A stretch of DNA of 64,000 nt, from contig NZ_JACIUZ010000011.1 of the NCBI RefSeq assembly GCF_014145505.1, positions 62,001 through 126,000 on the forward strand. Reading direction: 5' to 3'. The first letter of the stretch is position 1; every line of letters begins with the position of its first letter. Below are positions 56,381 through 64,000 of the stretch, piece by piece. The stretch comes from Limosilactobacillus fastidiosus. GTDB taxonomy: Bacteria > Bacillota > Bacilli > Lactobacillales > Lactobacillaceae. The position numbers and the translations under genes were made by a program. The notes below the pieces were generated by a model that was given only the letters and a program-made list of their open reading frames with translations, ran no database searches and was not told where the DNA came from.

Positions 56381-57355
56381 TTAAATATTAAAAATTAAAA
56401 TACTTGCCACTGCAATAATCGAAGCAATTAACCCAACACACCAGAAGACGATATCAATCTTCCATTCACTCCATCCACAAAGTTCAAAGTGGTGATGGAT
56501 CGGGGTCATCTTAAAGATCCGCTTCCCAGTAAGCTTAAATGATGCTACTTGCATAATTACACTAGCAGTTTCACAGACATAAACGATCCCAATTACCAAT
56601 AGTGACCATTCATGATGAAGTAGTAATGAAACAGCAGCTAACGAGGCTCCAATGGCTAATGAACCCATATCACCCATAAAAATCTTAGCGGGCTTGTGAT
56701 TATAAGGGAAGAAGCCACACAAAGTTCCAATCATCGCTAAACAAAACAAGGCAATTTCCGCATAACCAGGTTGATTAATGTTTACAAGGGCAATAATAAG
56801 GTAAGCCAAGAATGAAATAATTGATAATCCACTGACTAAACCATCTAAACCATCAGTTAAATTGACAGCATTTGAAAAACCAACAATCCAAAAAATAATA
56901 AACAGTCCATACCACCAACCAACTTGACTAGTACCAAAACCCATTTGGAAGCCTTCATGCTGATAAATTACTGTAAAAACCATTGCTGCAATAACCTGAC
57001 ATAAAGCCTTTTGCCATGCTTTGAAGCCTTCATTTTGGTGGTGAAAAATCTTTATACTGTCGTCCCACATTCCAATTAGTCCATAAACCACCAGAACAAA
57101 CAAGAGGGCCCACATAGTATTAGTTAACATTCCCATGAAACCGCCAACCAGTAAAACGGTAATAACAGCTGAAATTATAAAAAGAAATCCTCCCATAGTA
57201 GGTGTTCCTGCTTTTTTCGCATGCCACTTAGGCCCTTCTTTACGAATCTGCTGCCCCTCTTTTTTAGCACGGAAATACCGAATTAAAGAAGGCATTAATA
57301 GAAAAGTGATTAAAAATGAACAAACTAATGTTATTACAATACTAAGAAAATTCAT
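56381..57355 (-). CDS. mraY: Phospho-N-acetylmuramoyl-pentapeptide transferase
   Basis: Forms lipid I by moving phospho-MurNAc-pentapeptide onto undecaprenyl phosphate. The 324 residues have about ten membrane helices, with the catalytic segments [24 protein letters not shown] and the histidine-rich [12 protein letters not shown]. Between the PBP gene and murD, as in B. subtilis. Confidence 0.97.
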   Translation of the reverse strand: MNFLSIVITLVCSFLITFLLMPSLIRYFRAKKEGQQIRKEGPKWHAKKAGTPTMGGFLFIISAVITVLLVGGFMGMLTNTMWALLFVLVVYGLIGMWDDSIKIFHHQNEGFKAWQKALCQVIAAMVFTVIYQHEGFQMGFGTSQVGWWYGLFIIFWIVGFSNAVNLTDGLDGLVSGLSIISFLAYLIIALVNINQPGYAEIALFCLAMIGTLCGFFPYNHKPAKIFMGDMGSLAIGASLAAVSLLLHHEWSLLVIGIVYVCETASVIMQVASFKLTGKRIFKMTPIHHHFELCGWSEWKIDIVFWCVGLIASIIAVASILIFNI

Positions 57356-57368
57356 GTTTTCCTCCTAA

Positions 57369-59522
57369 TTAATGTCGAGAAGAATACTCGACAGTCAATG
57401 TTGATGACTTTTTCACACTATCATTTGGCTTAATACTTTGCTTAGTAACATAGCCAGACCCATTTTCTTTTAACTTGATCCCCATCATTCGGGAAAGTAT
57501 CTGGACATCATCAGAACTCCAATTATTAATATCGGGCATTTTGTATTCTCCCCCGGTATCCAAAATAATACGTTGGTTAATCAGAGAAGATTGCCCTTTC
57601 GCAATCGATTGCTTTTCAACACTATGTCCAGAACCAATTACAACTGGAACAAGATGTTTTTTATTAAGTTCATCACTTGCCTCTTGAGGTGACTGGTTCA
57701 CAACATCTGGAACTTTAACAATCCCCGAATTCTTTTGTTTAGTACTCTTTTGACGACTTAAAATAAATTTCATCGTTGGGTTAAAGACTTCTGCAATCAT
57801 TTTTGTTGCCGGTTTACTAAGATTATGTGGTTTTCTTAGCGTCACGTACATTACATAACGTGGATTGTTTGCCGGGGCAATTCCAACAAACGAGTAAAGA
57901 TAATTACTATCCCCATTGCTATATCCACCAGCACCACCAATTTGTGCGGTTGCTGTTTTACCAGCTATCTTATAACCGTCAATTTGATAATCATGTCCGA
58001 GACCCTTTTTATCGTAAATAACCCCTTCCATCATTTTAACTACCTTTTTGGAAGTCGAAGCTTTGATTGGCTGCCCGACTTGTTTAGGTTTTACCCTCTG
58101 AATAGTTTTTCCTTCGTTATTAGTTACCTTATCAATAATATATGGCTTCATCATTTTACCGTTATTGGCAATTGCGCTAAAGCCCTGCATCATCTGCATA
58201 GCGTTAACAGTAATTCCTTGACCAAAAGCAGTATTAGCCTGCTGCAGAATTCCCTTAAAGGCACTATAACCGCTTACTTCACCATCCATCCCTTCAACAT
58301 TAACCTTATTAAACATCCCAAAACGGGTTAAGTATTTTTTCCAAGTTTTTGCCCCCATATTCTGTTCAACATGAGCAAAACCAACGTTACTTGAAAGATC
58401 AAAGGCATCCTTATAAGAAATTATTCCCCAACCAGACGTTTGCCAATCAGTAACTTTCCCGCCACCGATTTGCCAAGTACCAGAATCAAAGGTTGCATTC
58501 GGGTCGAAATGACCAGAATCAATTGCCGCACTTAGGGCAAATGTCTTCATTGTTGAACCAGGCTCATAAACATCTTGAACTAGCATATTTCGCCAAACAG
58601 GATCTTTCTTCGAACGGAGTGTCGGTCGTTGAGAAGCGGCAATAATTTTGCCAGTTTTGGCATCCATCACAACCGCGATCATCGATTCTGCCTTTGATTC
58701 CTTAAAGACTTTGGTTAACTTATTTTCCATAATATGTTGAACCTTAGCATCAAGCGTTGTATAGACATTATCACCGTTCACTGCTTTTTTTACCACTTGG
58801 TTACTATTAGCTAAGCTATATCCATAGACGTCTCGTTTATCCTGACGCAGGCCATTCTTTCCAGTTAACTTCTTATTAAAGTACTTCTCCAGGCCAATTT
58901 GACCAACTAATGTCATCTGACCAGTTTCTTTATTGGTAACTCGTGGTGTCGCCATTCCAATAATTTGAGAGGCAAATTCGCCTTCTGGATAAGAACGGGC
59001 AGGGGTTGCAATAAAGCCAATTCCAGGTAGTTTTTCCGCCTTAATTTGTTGCATCTTGGCAACTGATAGGTTAGCCCCAGCACTTCCAAACTCAACTTGA
59101 TAGGACTGTCCTTTTTTTGAAAGAGTCTTTAAAATTTGAGATTTTGGTATATCAATATATTTGGCAAGAATTTTAGCAGTCCGCTGTTTGTTTTTTACAT
59201 AGAGTGGCTTACCATCTGCGGAATGCTGACTCTTATCTAAAACTGCATAAAGAGTATACCTACTTGTATCTGTTGCAAGGACTGAACCATGCTGGTCATA
59301 GATATCGCCACGTTTAGCAAGAATTGTTCTTTTCTGCGTATAAATTTGTTCGGCTTGAGAACGAAGATTAACATGCTGGACATCCTTTGTAATCGCTATA
59401 TACGCAAAACGAACGATAAATAACGTAAACATTGCAACCACAATTATAAAGAGCCACTTACCAAAAGTTTCTCTGTTGCTACTATTTCCGTTATTTTTCG
59501 TTCGTTGAGTCATCTTATTCAT
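57369..59522 (-). CDS. Division class B penicillin-binding protein with PASTA repeats
   Basis: Septal transpeptidase of the PBP2x/PBP2B type. The 717 residues have one N-terminal membrane anchor (about 24-44), the PBP dimer domain, a transpeptidase domain with the nucleophile in PGSTMK (S323), SSN (377-379) and the third motif, and two C-terminal PASTA domains (about 605-717). The third motif is K522-T-A-T-A, read from AAA-ACA-GCA, in place of the usual KTG/KSG. The ATG overlaps the ftsL stop by one base. Gene names pbp2B, pbpX and ftsI are all in use. Confidence 0.93.
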   Translation of the reverse strand: MNKMTQRTKNNGNSSNRETFGKWLFIIVVAMFTLFIVRFAYIAITKDVQHVNLRSQAEQIYTQKRTILAKRGDIYDQHGSVLATDTSRYTLYAVLDKSQHSADGKPLYVKNKQRTAKILAKYIDIPKSQILKTLSKKGQSYQVEFGSAGANLSVAKMQQIKAEKLPGIGFIATPARSYPEGEFASQIIGMATPRVTNKETGQMTLVGQIGLEKYFNKKLTGKNGLRQDKRDVYGYSLANSNQVVKKAVNGDNVYTTLDAKVQHIMENKLTKVFKESKAESMIAVVMDAKTGKIIAASQRPTLRSKKDPVWRNMLVQDVYEPGSTMKTFALSAAIDSGHFDPNATFDSGTWQIGGGKVTDWQTSGWGIISYKDAFDLSSNVGFAHVEQNMGAKTWKKYLTRFGMFNKVNVEGMDGEVSGYSAFKGILQQANTAFGQGITVNAMQMMQGFSAIANNGKMMKPYIIDKVTNNEGKTIQRVKPKQVGQPIKASTSKKVVKMMEGVIYDKKGLGHDYQIDGYKIAGKTATAQIGGAGGYSNGDSNYLYSFVGIAPANNPRYVMYVTLRKPHNLSKPATKMIAEVFNPTMKFILSRQKSTKQKNSGIVKVPDVVNQSPQEASDELNKKHLVPVVIGSGHSVEKQSIAKGQSSLINQRIILDTGGEYKMPDINNWSSDDVQILSRMMGIKLKENGSGYVTKQSIKPNDSVKKSSTLTVEYSSRH

Positions 59523-59893
59523 TATTTATTAACGTTCCTTACGTTTGAATTATGATCCACTAATCCATATTTCTTAGCGGCTGATCTTAATTGAGATTGG
59601 CTCGTCATTTCAGCAATTGCCTGCCGATGACTGTCATTATCATTTTTGGCTTGATATACCTTTGTCTGTAAGTCTTGCAATTGATGTTGACGAGTATTAA
59701 TGGTAATTTTCGTTGATAAAAGCGAAATGGTTAAACATAAGGTTAAAATACTGCAAACTGCCACTAGTCCACGTTCAAGATTTGACCAAGCAACTGTTTT
59801 TACAGCAGGGTCTAATTGTTGACGCCCTTGTGTACCGGGATCCGTCATTCTCGGCTGATCCCGATAAATCTTTTTTGCAGTATTTGAAACCAT
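59522..59893 (-). CDS. ftsL: Cell-division protein FtsL
   Basis: A 123-residue bitopic divisome protein: cytoplasmic N-terminal region, one membrane helix (about 40-60, LVAVCSILTLCLTISLL) and a short extracellular coiled coil (HQLQDLQTKVYQAKNDND). FtsL sequences diverge widely; the call rests on size, topology and position between rsmH and the PBP gene. Confidence 0.92.
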   Translation of the reverse strand: MVSNTAKKIYRDQPRMTDPGTQGRQQLDPAVKTVAWSNLERGLVAVCSILTLCLTISLLSTKITINTRQHQLQDLQTKVYQAKNDNDSHRQAIAEMTSQSQLRSAAKKYGLVDHNSNVRNVNK

Positions 59894-59918
59894 TTTTTAT
59901 CACTTTCCTTTTATGTTT

Positions 59919-60869
59919 TTATTTTTTTATTCTTTCAATTACCCTTAATTTAGCACTATGAGCACGATGATTATGAGCCAATTCTGCATCACTTGGGAGG
60001 ATTGGCTTCTTATTAATCAACTTGTACTTTGGTTGCATCTCTGGTGGAATAACCGGTAATCCCGGTGGTAATTCGTCTGCCAATGAGACTTTCTCATGGA
60101 ACATCGTTTTAACCAACCGATCTTCTAATGATTGAAATGTAATCACGCTAATCCGTCCACCAACATTAAGCATTTCAAGCGCCTGTTCTAAAGAATCCTC
60201 TAATGCTCCCAATTCATCATTAACCGCAATCCTAATCGCTTGAAAAGTCTTCTTTGCTGGGTGACCCCCATGTCGTCGTACAGCAGCTGGAATTGCTTCT
60301 TTAATAACATCAACAAGCTCAAAAGTTGTTTTAATCGGCTTACTTTCTCTTCGTCGCTCTATTTTTCGCGCAATCTGTTTAGCAAATCGTTCTTCACCAT
60401 AGCGATAAAGAATTTTAACTAATTTTTCATATGACCATTCATTAACAATATTCATGGCAGAAAGTGATTGTTGTTGGTTCATCCGCATATCTAGTGGTGC
60501 ATCTAATTTATAGCTAAAGCCACGTTGTGCATCATCAAACTGTGGAGATGAAACCCCTAAATCATAAACAATCCCATCAACCGCTTGAACTCCATTCTGT
60601 AATAACGCACTTTTTAAATTTCGAAAATTATCTTCGATTAAGATTGAACGTCCATCATCAATAAATTTTTTTAGATGTTGTTGATTATAATCAATTGCCG
60701 TTTGATCCTGATCAAACGAATATAGGTGTCCTGTCGTTAACTTACTAAGAATGGCGGCACTATGACCGCCTCCACCTAGTGTTGCATCAACATAGGTCCC
60801 CTCTGGATGGATATTTAGACCAGCAACAGCTTCGTTTAATAATACTGTTACGTGTTTAAATTCTGTCAT
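59919..60869 (-). CDS. rsmH: 16S rRNA (cytosine-1402-N4)-methyltransferase RsmH
   Basis: AdoMet-dependent methyltransferase (formerly MraW). The 316 residues show [13 protein letters not shown], the AdoMet site [33 protein letters not shown]-type catalytic segment ([16 protein letters not shown]) and [15 protein letters not shown]. Standard length, 13 bp after mraZ. Confidence 0.97.
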   Translation of the reverse strand: MTEFKHVTVLLNEAVAGLNIHPEGTYVDATLGGGGHSAAILSKLTTGHLYSFDQDQTAIDYNQQHLKKFIDDGRSILIEDNFRNLKSALLQNGVQAVDGIVYDLGVSSPQFDDAQRGFSYKLDAPLDMRMNQQQSLSAMNIVNEWSYEKLVKILYRYGEERFAKQIARKIERRRESKPIKTTFELVDVIKEAIPAAVRRHGGHPAKKTFQAIRIAVNDELGALEDSLEQALEMLNVGGRISVITFQSLEDRLVKTMFHEKVSLADELPPGLPVIPPEMQPKYKLINKKPILPSDAELAHNHRAHSAKLRVIERIKK

Positions 60870-60882
60870 CTAAAATCCTCCA

Positions 60883-61311
60883 TTAAAAATCAATATTCAA
60901 ATCTTCAGCGATCTGATCAAAATCATCTTCCGTGGTATCCGTAAATTGCGCCCATTTTTCTGCACTCCAAATTTCAAGTCGGTTAGCAACGCCTACCACA
61001 ACACACTTTTTTTCTAGTTGAGCATGTTGGCAAAGAGTATCCGGCAAATTAATCCGACCTTGTTTATCAAATTCACAATCAGTTGCCGCAGAATATAAAA
61101 AGCGAACAAACGCCCGTGCATCACGCTTAGTCAGTGGTAATGCCTTTAATTTTTCTTGCAATTGTTCCCATTCATTAAGCGGGTAACCAAATAGACACCC
61201 ATCTAAGCCACGAGTGACAATAAAGTGAGTGCCCAATAATTCACGAAATTTTGCAGGGATAATCAAACGGCCTTTACTATCGATCGAGTGAGTATATTCG
61301 CCCATGAACAT
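60883..61311 (-). CDS. mraZ: Transcriptional regulator MraZ
   Basis: AbrB-fold, ring-forming DNA-binding protein that autoregulates the division cluster. The 142 residues hold two SpoVT/AbrB-like repeats; [14 protein letters not shown] in the first and [12 protein letters not shown] in the second carry the conserved DxxGR pattern. The ATG follows GGGAGG. First gene of the dcw operon; GTGG repeats upstream are candidate binding sites for the protein itself. Confidence 0.97.
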   Translation of the reverse strand: MFMGEYTHSIDSKGRLIIPAKFRELLGTHFIVTRGLDGCLFGYPLNEWEQLQEKLKALPLTKRDARAFVRFLYSAATDCEFDKQGRINLPDTLCQHAQLEKKCVVVGVANRLEIWSAEKWAQFTDTTEDDFDQIAEDLNIDF

Positions 61312-61330
61312 TAGCTTTGCCTCCCTACAA

Positions 61331-61375
61331 CCACTTTATAGGTAAAGTCTACCACAATCCCCCACTTTCCACCAT
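61331..61375 (-). promoter_or_regulatory. Candidate MraZ binding repeats
   Basis: On the minus strand GTGG-type units occur four times over 45 bp (GGTGG, AAAGTGGGG, TTGTGG, AAAGTGG), with CAC centres on the plus strand about 7, 10 and 21 bases apart. MraZ proteins of other bacteria bind short repeated GTGG/TGGG motifs ahead of mraZ. The promoter boxes themselves are not clear. Confidence 0.5.
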
Positions 61376-61473
61376 AAAATTTCAAAAATAATCGTTAATA
61401 ATAAAAAAGATTAACAAGATTGCACTTATGTGAGTAAGTACATCCTGCTAATCAACATTTTCTATTACCAATG

Positions 61474-61833
61474 TTATATCAACGGTAGATTTTGACAAAA
61501 TAGCGAAATGATAAACGTAATCGTTGCAATAATTACAGATAATCGCCAAAAGACTGACCAATAACGCCGATAGATAAACTCATTATAATGAATTGTTTGG
61601 CCGATAATTAAAACGATTGCAATAATCATCCAAGCAGCAATCGGGTAGGCCATCCAATAAAGGCTATCAATATTATAAATACTCAATAGCCACAAAATAA
61701 TTGTCCAAATAATTGGGCTATGTTTATGATGACGTTGATAATGCTCATGACGAAAAACCTTGCTAAGTAATAATTCTACAAGCCAAACAATTATCAGTAA
61801 TATAACCTGAAGAAATGCTATTCGATAATCCAT
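61474..61833 (-). CDS. DUF3397 family membrane protein
   Basis: A 119-residue integral membrane protein with about four hydrophobic helices (first ILLIIVWLVELLLS, last VIIATITFIISLFC), starting at an ATG 4 codons into a slightly longer TTG frame. DUF3397 proteins precede mraZ in many Lactobacillales and Bacilli; their function is unknown. A division or envelope role is suggested only by position. Confidence 0.85.
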   Translation of the reverse strand: MDYRIAFLQVILLIIVWLVELLLSKVFRHEHYQRHHKHSPIIWTIILWLLSIYNIDSLYWMAYPIAAWMIIAIVLIIGQTIHYNEFIYRRYWSVFWRLSVIIATITFIISLFCQNLPLI

Positions 61834-61968
61834 ATTTAGTTCCAACTACTCCTGACTAATATTTACAATCATTAGTTTAGCACAGACTATTGAGATTGTT
61901 TGAAATCACATCCTAAAATGATGTAGACTGTTACTACTATCAATTCATCAACGAAGGGCGGTAAAAAG

Positions 61969-62088
61969 ATGCAACGAAAAAAGAAAACTCGTTTTCAAAA
62001 AATCACAATGGTTGCAGTTTGGTTGATGCTAATTGCCATGCTTGGCTCACTAATTTTTGGAGCAATCGCATCATTGGGTGTTATGTAG
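61969..62088 (+). CDS. DUF4044 family small membrane protein (39 aa)
   Basis: A very short plus-strand gene: basic N terminus MQRKKKTRFQKIT, then one membrane helix (about 14-33, MVAVWLMLIAMLGSLIFGAI). The ATG follows AAGGGCGG at good spacing and a hairpin terminator begins 13 bp after the stop, so it seems a genuine single-gene unit. The sequence fits DUF4044, small proteins of lactic acid bacteria with no known function. Confidence 0.82.
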   Translation: MQRKKKTRFQKITMVAVWLMLIAMLGSLIFGAIASLGVM

Positions 62089-62100
62089 TTTATTATTAAT

Positions 62101-62141
62101 AAAAGGCGCGGAAGATTAGTATTTCTTCTGCGTCTTTTTTG
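62101..62141. terminator. Bidirectional terminator between DUF4044 gene and ftsK
   Basis: A 13-bp stem AAGGCGCGGAAGA / TCTTCTGCGTCTT (some G-U) around TTAGTATT, followed by six T on the plus strand. It serves the small gene and, on the other strand, lies 34 bp after the ftsK stop. Confidence 0.82.
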
Positions 62142-62174
62142 TTTGATCCCATTACGAAAAGCTTGTACTACTTA

Positions 62175-64000
62175 CTACTCCTCATCTTGACTCTTTTTCT
62201 TAAAAACCTCACGAGGTTTAGAACCATTAGCTGGGCCAATATATCCTCGTTGTTCCATATCATCAATAATTCTTGCAGCTCGATTATAGCCAATCCGAAA
62301 CCGGCGCTGAATTAATGAAGTGGAAGCCTTTTGTTGGTCAACCACGAAAGCTAACGCCTCTGGAAAAAGCTCATCTTCATCCTCAAGCTTTTCCTCTTGT
62401 TCAATTTCATTATCAGTAACAACCATCTTCTGGTCATATTCCGCTGGACGCTCCTTTTTTATAAAGTCCACTACTGCTTCAACGTCTTGATCAGAAATAA
62501 AGGCTCCCTGAACACGAACTGGTTTATTTTGGTCGATTGGCTCAAACAACATATCCCCTCTACCGAGTAATTTTTCAGCACCATTAGTATCAATAATTGT
62601 TCGAGAGTCAACCCCACTTGAAACAGCAAAAGCAATTCTTGATGGAACATTCGCCTTAATTAAACCAGTAATGACATCAACCGAAGGACGCTGAGTAGCC
62701 AAAATCATATGGATACCAGCGGCTCGTCCCATTTGTGCAATTCGGACGATTGCATCTTCAACATCATGAGAAACAGTCATCATTAAATCAGCCAATTCAT
62801 CAACAATTACTAAAATTAATGGTAACGCTGGTTGTTCGGTTGCGTCTTCTTGCTCGTTGTTCTCCCGGACAAGTTGGTTATACCCATTTAGGTTACGGAC
62901 TCCAAATTGGGCAAACAGTTCATAACGATGTTCCATTTCAGCAACTACCTTTGCTAAGGCTTTAGCCGCCTTCTTTGGTTCAGAAACAACCGGGCTTAAT
63001 AGGTGTGGAATTCCGTTGTAGACGCTTAATTCTACTTTTTTAGGATCAATCATCAAAAATTTTACCTGGTGGGGCTTAGCCTTCAATAAGATACTAGTAA
63101 TAATATCGTTAATTGCAACTGACTTCCCGCTTCCCGTTGCACCGGCAATTAAGAGGTGAGGCATCTTGGTTAAATCAGCCATCATCACATCCCCCGTAAC
63201 AGTTCTTCCCAGTGGAACATTCATTGGTTGATCATCATGGGGCATTGATTCTACCATATCACGAAACCCAACAGTCGCAATTTGCTGGTTGGGAACTTCA
63301 ATTCCAATTAATGATTTCCCAGGAATTGGTGCCTCAATCCGAATATCTTTTGCAGCAAGCGCTAGGGCTAAGTCATCCGCCAAGTGTGTAATTCGACTCA
63401 CCTTAACCCCTACTGCTGGACGTAATTCATATTTTGTCACTGATGGTCCAAGGTTAACATTCTCAACAGTTGCATCAACGCCAAACGACTTTAAAGTATC
63501 CTGTAGTTTTTTAGTATTCTTCTTAATCGCGTGTAAATCATCTTTTTGATCAGTTTGCGGAATCTTAGTCAATAAACTTAATGGTGGTAACTGGTAATCA
63601 GTATCTTCCTTTTCAGTGGTAGTAGCCAACTGCAAATCATCATTAGAAGTTTGTAACTCTTGAGATTTTTGGCTTTTACCCGAAGCCTCATCGTTGCTTG
63701 TACTGGCCACTGTAATCCGTGGCTCGGCTACTTTGGGAGTTACTGGATGTTGAGAAGCATTAACATTCTTTGAATCTTTTTGGACAGGTTTTAACTGGTC
63801 AGCTAAAGAAGTAATTTGCTCCTTAACTGGTTGCTTCATGCGGGGTTGGACTAAAAGTGATTGTCTAACTCGTCGAATAAGCATTGGTATATTCTTTAAT
63901 TGGCGACCAAGACTACTTAAATACTGTTCCCAGGGAATCGCAAAAAAGATGATAATTCCCACAATAATCATTAACCATGCTAAAAAAGCCGTTCCCTGGC
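62175..64000 (-). CDS. ftsK: DNA translocase FtsK/SpoIIIE (N terminus beyond window)
   Basis: Septum-located motor that pumps chromosome ends into daughter cells. The frame remains open to the right edge, so about 608 codons are visible and the first membrane helices are lost; the last helix (about [14 protein letters not shown]) is present. Then come a low-complexity linker, the motor domain with Walker [10 protein letters not shown] and Walker [15 protein letters not shown], and the C-terminal winged-helix gamma domain ([23 protein letters not shown]-like segment) that reads polar DNA sequences. Confidence 0.96.
   Translation of the reverse strand, partial: QGTAFLAWLMIIVGIIIFFAIPWEQYLSSLGRQLKNIPMLIRRVRQSLLVQPRMKQPVKEQITSLADQLKPVQKDSKNVNASQHPVTPKVAEPRITVASTSNDEASGKSQKSQELQTSNDDLQLATTTEKEDTDYQLPPLSLLTKIPQTDQKDDLHAIKKNTKKLQDTLKSFGVDATVENVNLGPSVTKYELRPAVGVKVSRITHLADDLALALAAKDIRIEAPIPGKSLIGIEVPNQQIATVGFRDMVESMPHDDQPMNVPLGRTVTGDVMMADLTKMPHLLIAGATGSGKSVAINDIITSILLKAKPHQVKFLMIDPKKVELSVYNGIPHLLSPVVSEPKKAAKALAKVVAEMEHRYELFAQFGVRNLNGYNQLVRENNEQEDATEQPALPLILVIVDELADLMMTVSHDVEDAIVRIAQMGRAAGIHMILATQRPSVDVITGLIKANVPSRIAFAVSSGVDSRTIIDTNGAEKLLGRGDMLFEPIDQNKPVRVQGAFISDQDVEAVVDFIKKERPAEYDQKMVVTDNEIEQEEKLEDEDELFPEALAFVVDQQKASTSLIQRRFRIGYNRAARIIDDMEQRGYIGPANGSKPREVFKKKSQDEE

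Overview
The window looks like chromosome of a low-GC Gram-positive bacterium of the Lactobacillaceae, most likely Limosilactobacillus (L. reuteri group). This rests on the gene content and order (mraZ-to-ileS division cluster with sepF, ylmG, ylmH and divIVA; pdhABCD next to def; DUF1831 beside a cysteine desulfurase; DUF3397 and DUF4044 small proteins), on AT-rich intergenic DNA, and on Firmicute-style Shine-Dalgarno sites. The species is an inference; no 16S rRNA gene is present. Almost every gene is on the minus strand. The plus-strand exceptions are a 47-residue ORF, rpsT, def, rpoY, a lipid kinase gene, an Spx-like gene and a DUF4044 gene.

Layout, left to right. 1-9.4 kb: rnz (cut by the left edge), obg, uvrC, a tiny lysine/aspartate-rich protein, a MazG-like protein, engB, clpX, tig and tuf. 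9.4-13.1 kb: an unknown helical protein, an RNase J2-like gene, rpsO and, divergently, rpsT. 13.2-17.7 kb: holA, comEC, comEB, comEA. 17.8-24.7 kb: ylbL-coaD-rsmD-ylbG-ftsW, then typA, suhB and yktA, in an order that recalls B. subtilis. 24.7-29.9 kb: the pyruvate dehydrogenase operon pdhABCD with a strong regulated-looking promoter region. 29.9-35 kb is the most accessory-like stretch: def, a decayed IS3-family transposase remnant, an unknown membrane protein, rpoY (without its usual partner rnjA), a lipid kinase, a LysM-NlpC/P60 cell-wall hydrolase with internal repeats, and an Spx-family protein that has lost its redox cysteines. 35-44.7 kb: a divergent PRPP synthetase, recD2, a TPR protein, a phosphoglycerate mutase-like gene, mnmA, DUF1831, iscS-type desulfurase, mtnN, a small membrane protein, a Nudix hydrolase and a cold-shock protein. 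44.7-61.8 kb: ileS with its T-box leader, then divIVA, ylmH, ylmG, sepF, ftsZ, ftsA, divIB, murG, murD, mraY, a PBP2-type transpeptidase, ftsL, rsmH, mraZ and DUF3397. 62-64 kb: a DUF4044 ORF and ftsK, cut by the right edge.

Most of the window is housekeeping: cell division and wall precursor synthesis, translation, protein folding and turnover, tRNA modification, DNA repair, DNA uptake and pyruvate oxidation. I found no CRISPR array, prophage, toxin-antitoxin pair or intact mobile element, and no convincing new multi-gene system. The best second-look items are catalytically altered paralogues (PRPP synthetase, Spx-like protein, RNase J2, MazG-like protein), a KTG-to-KTA change in the division PBP, the regulatory DNA upstream of pdhA, the IS remnant beside an altered rpoY neighbourhood, and two small proteins. 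Start sites were moved from the longest reading frame where a good Shine-Dalgarno sequence pointed to an internal codon; these choices are inferences.
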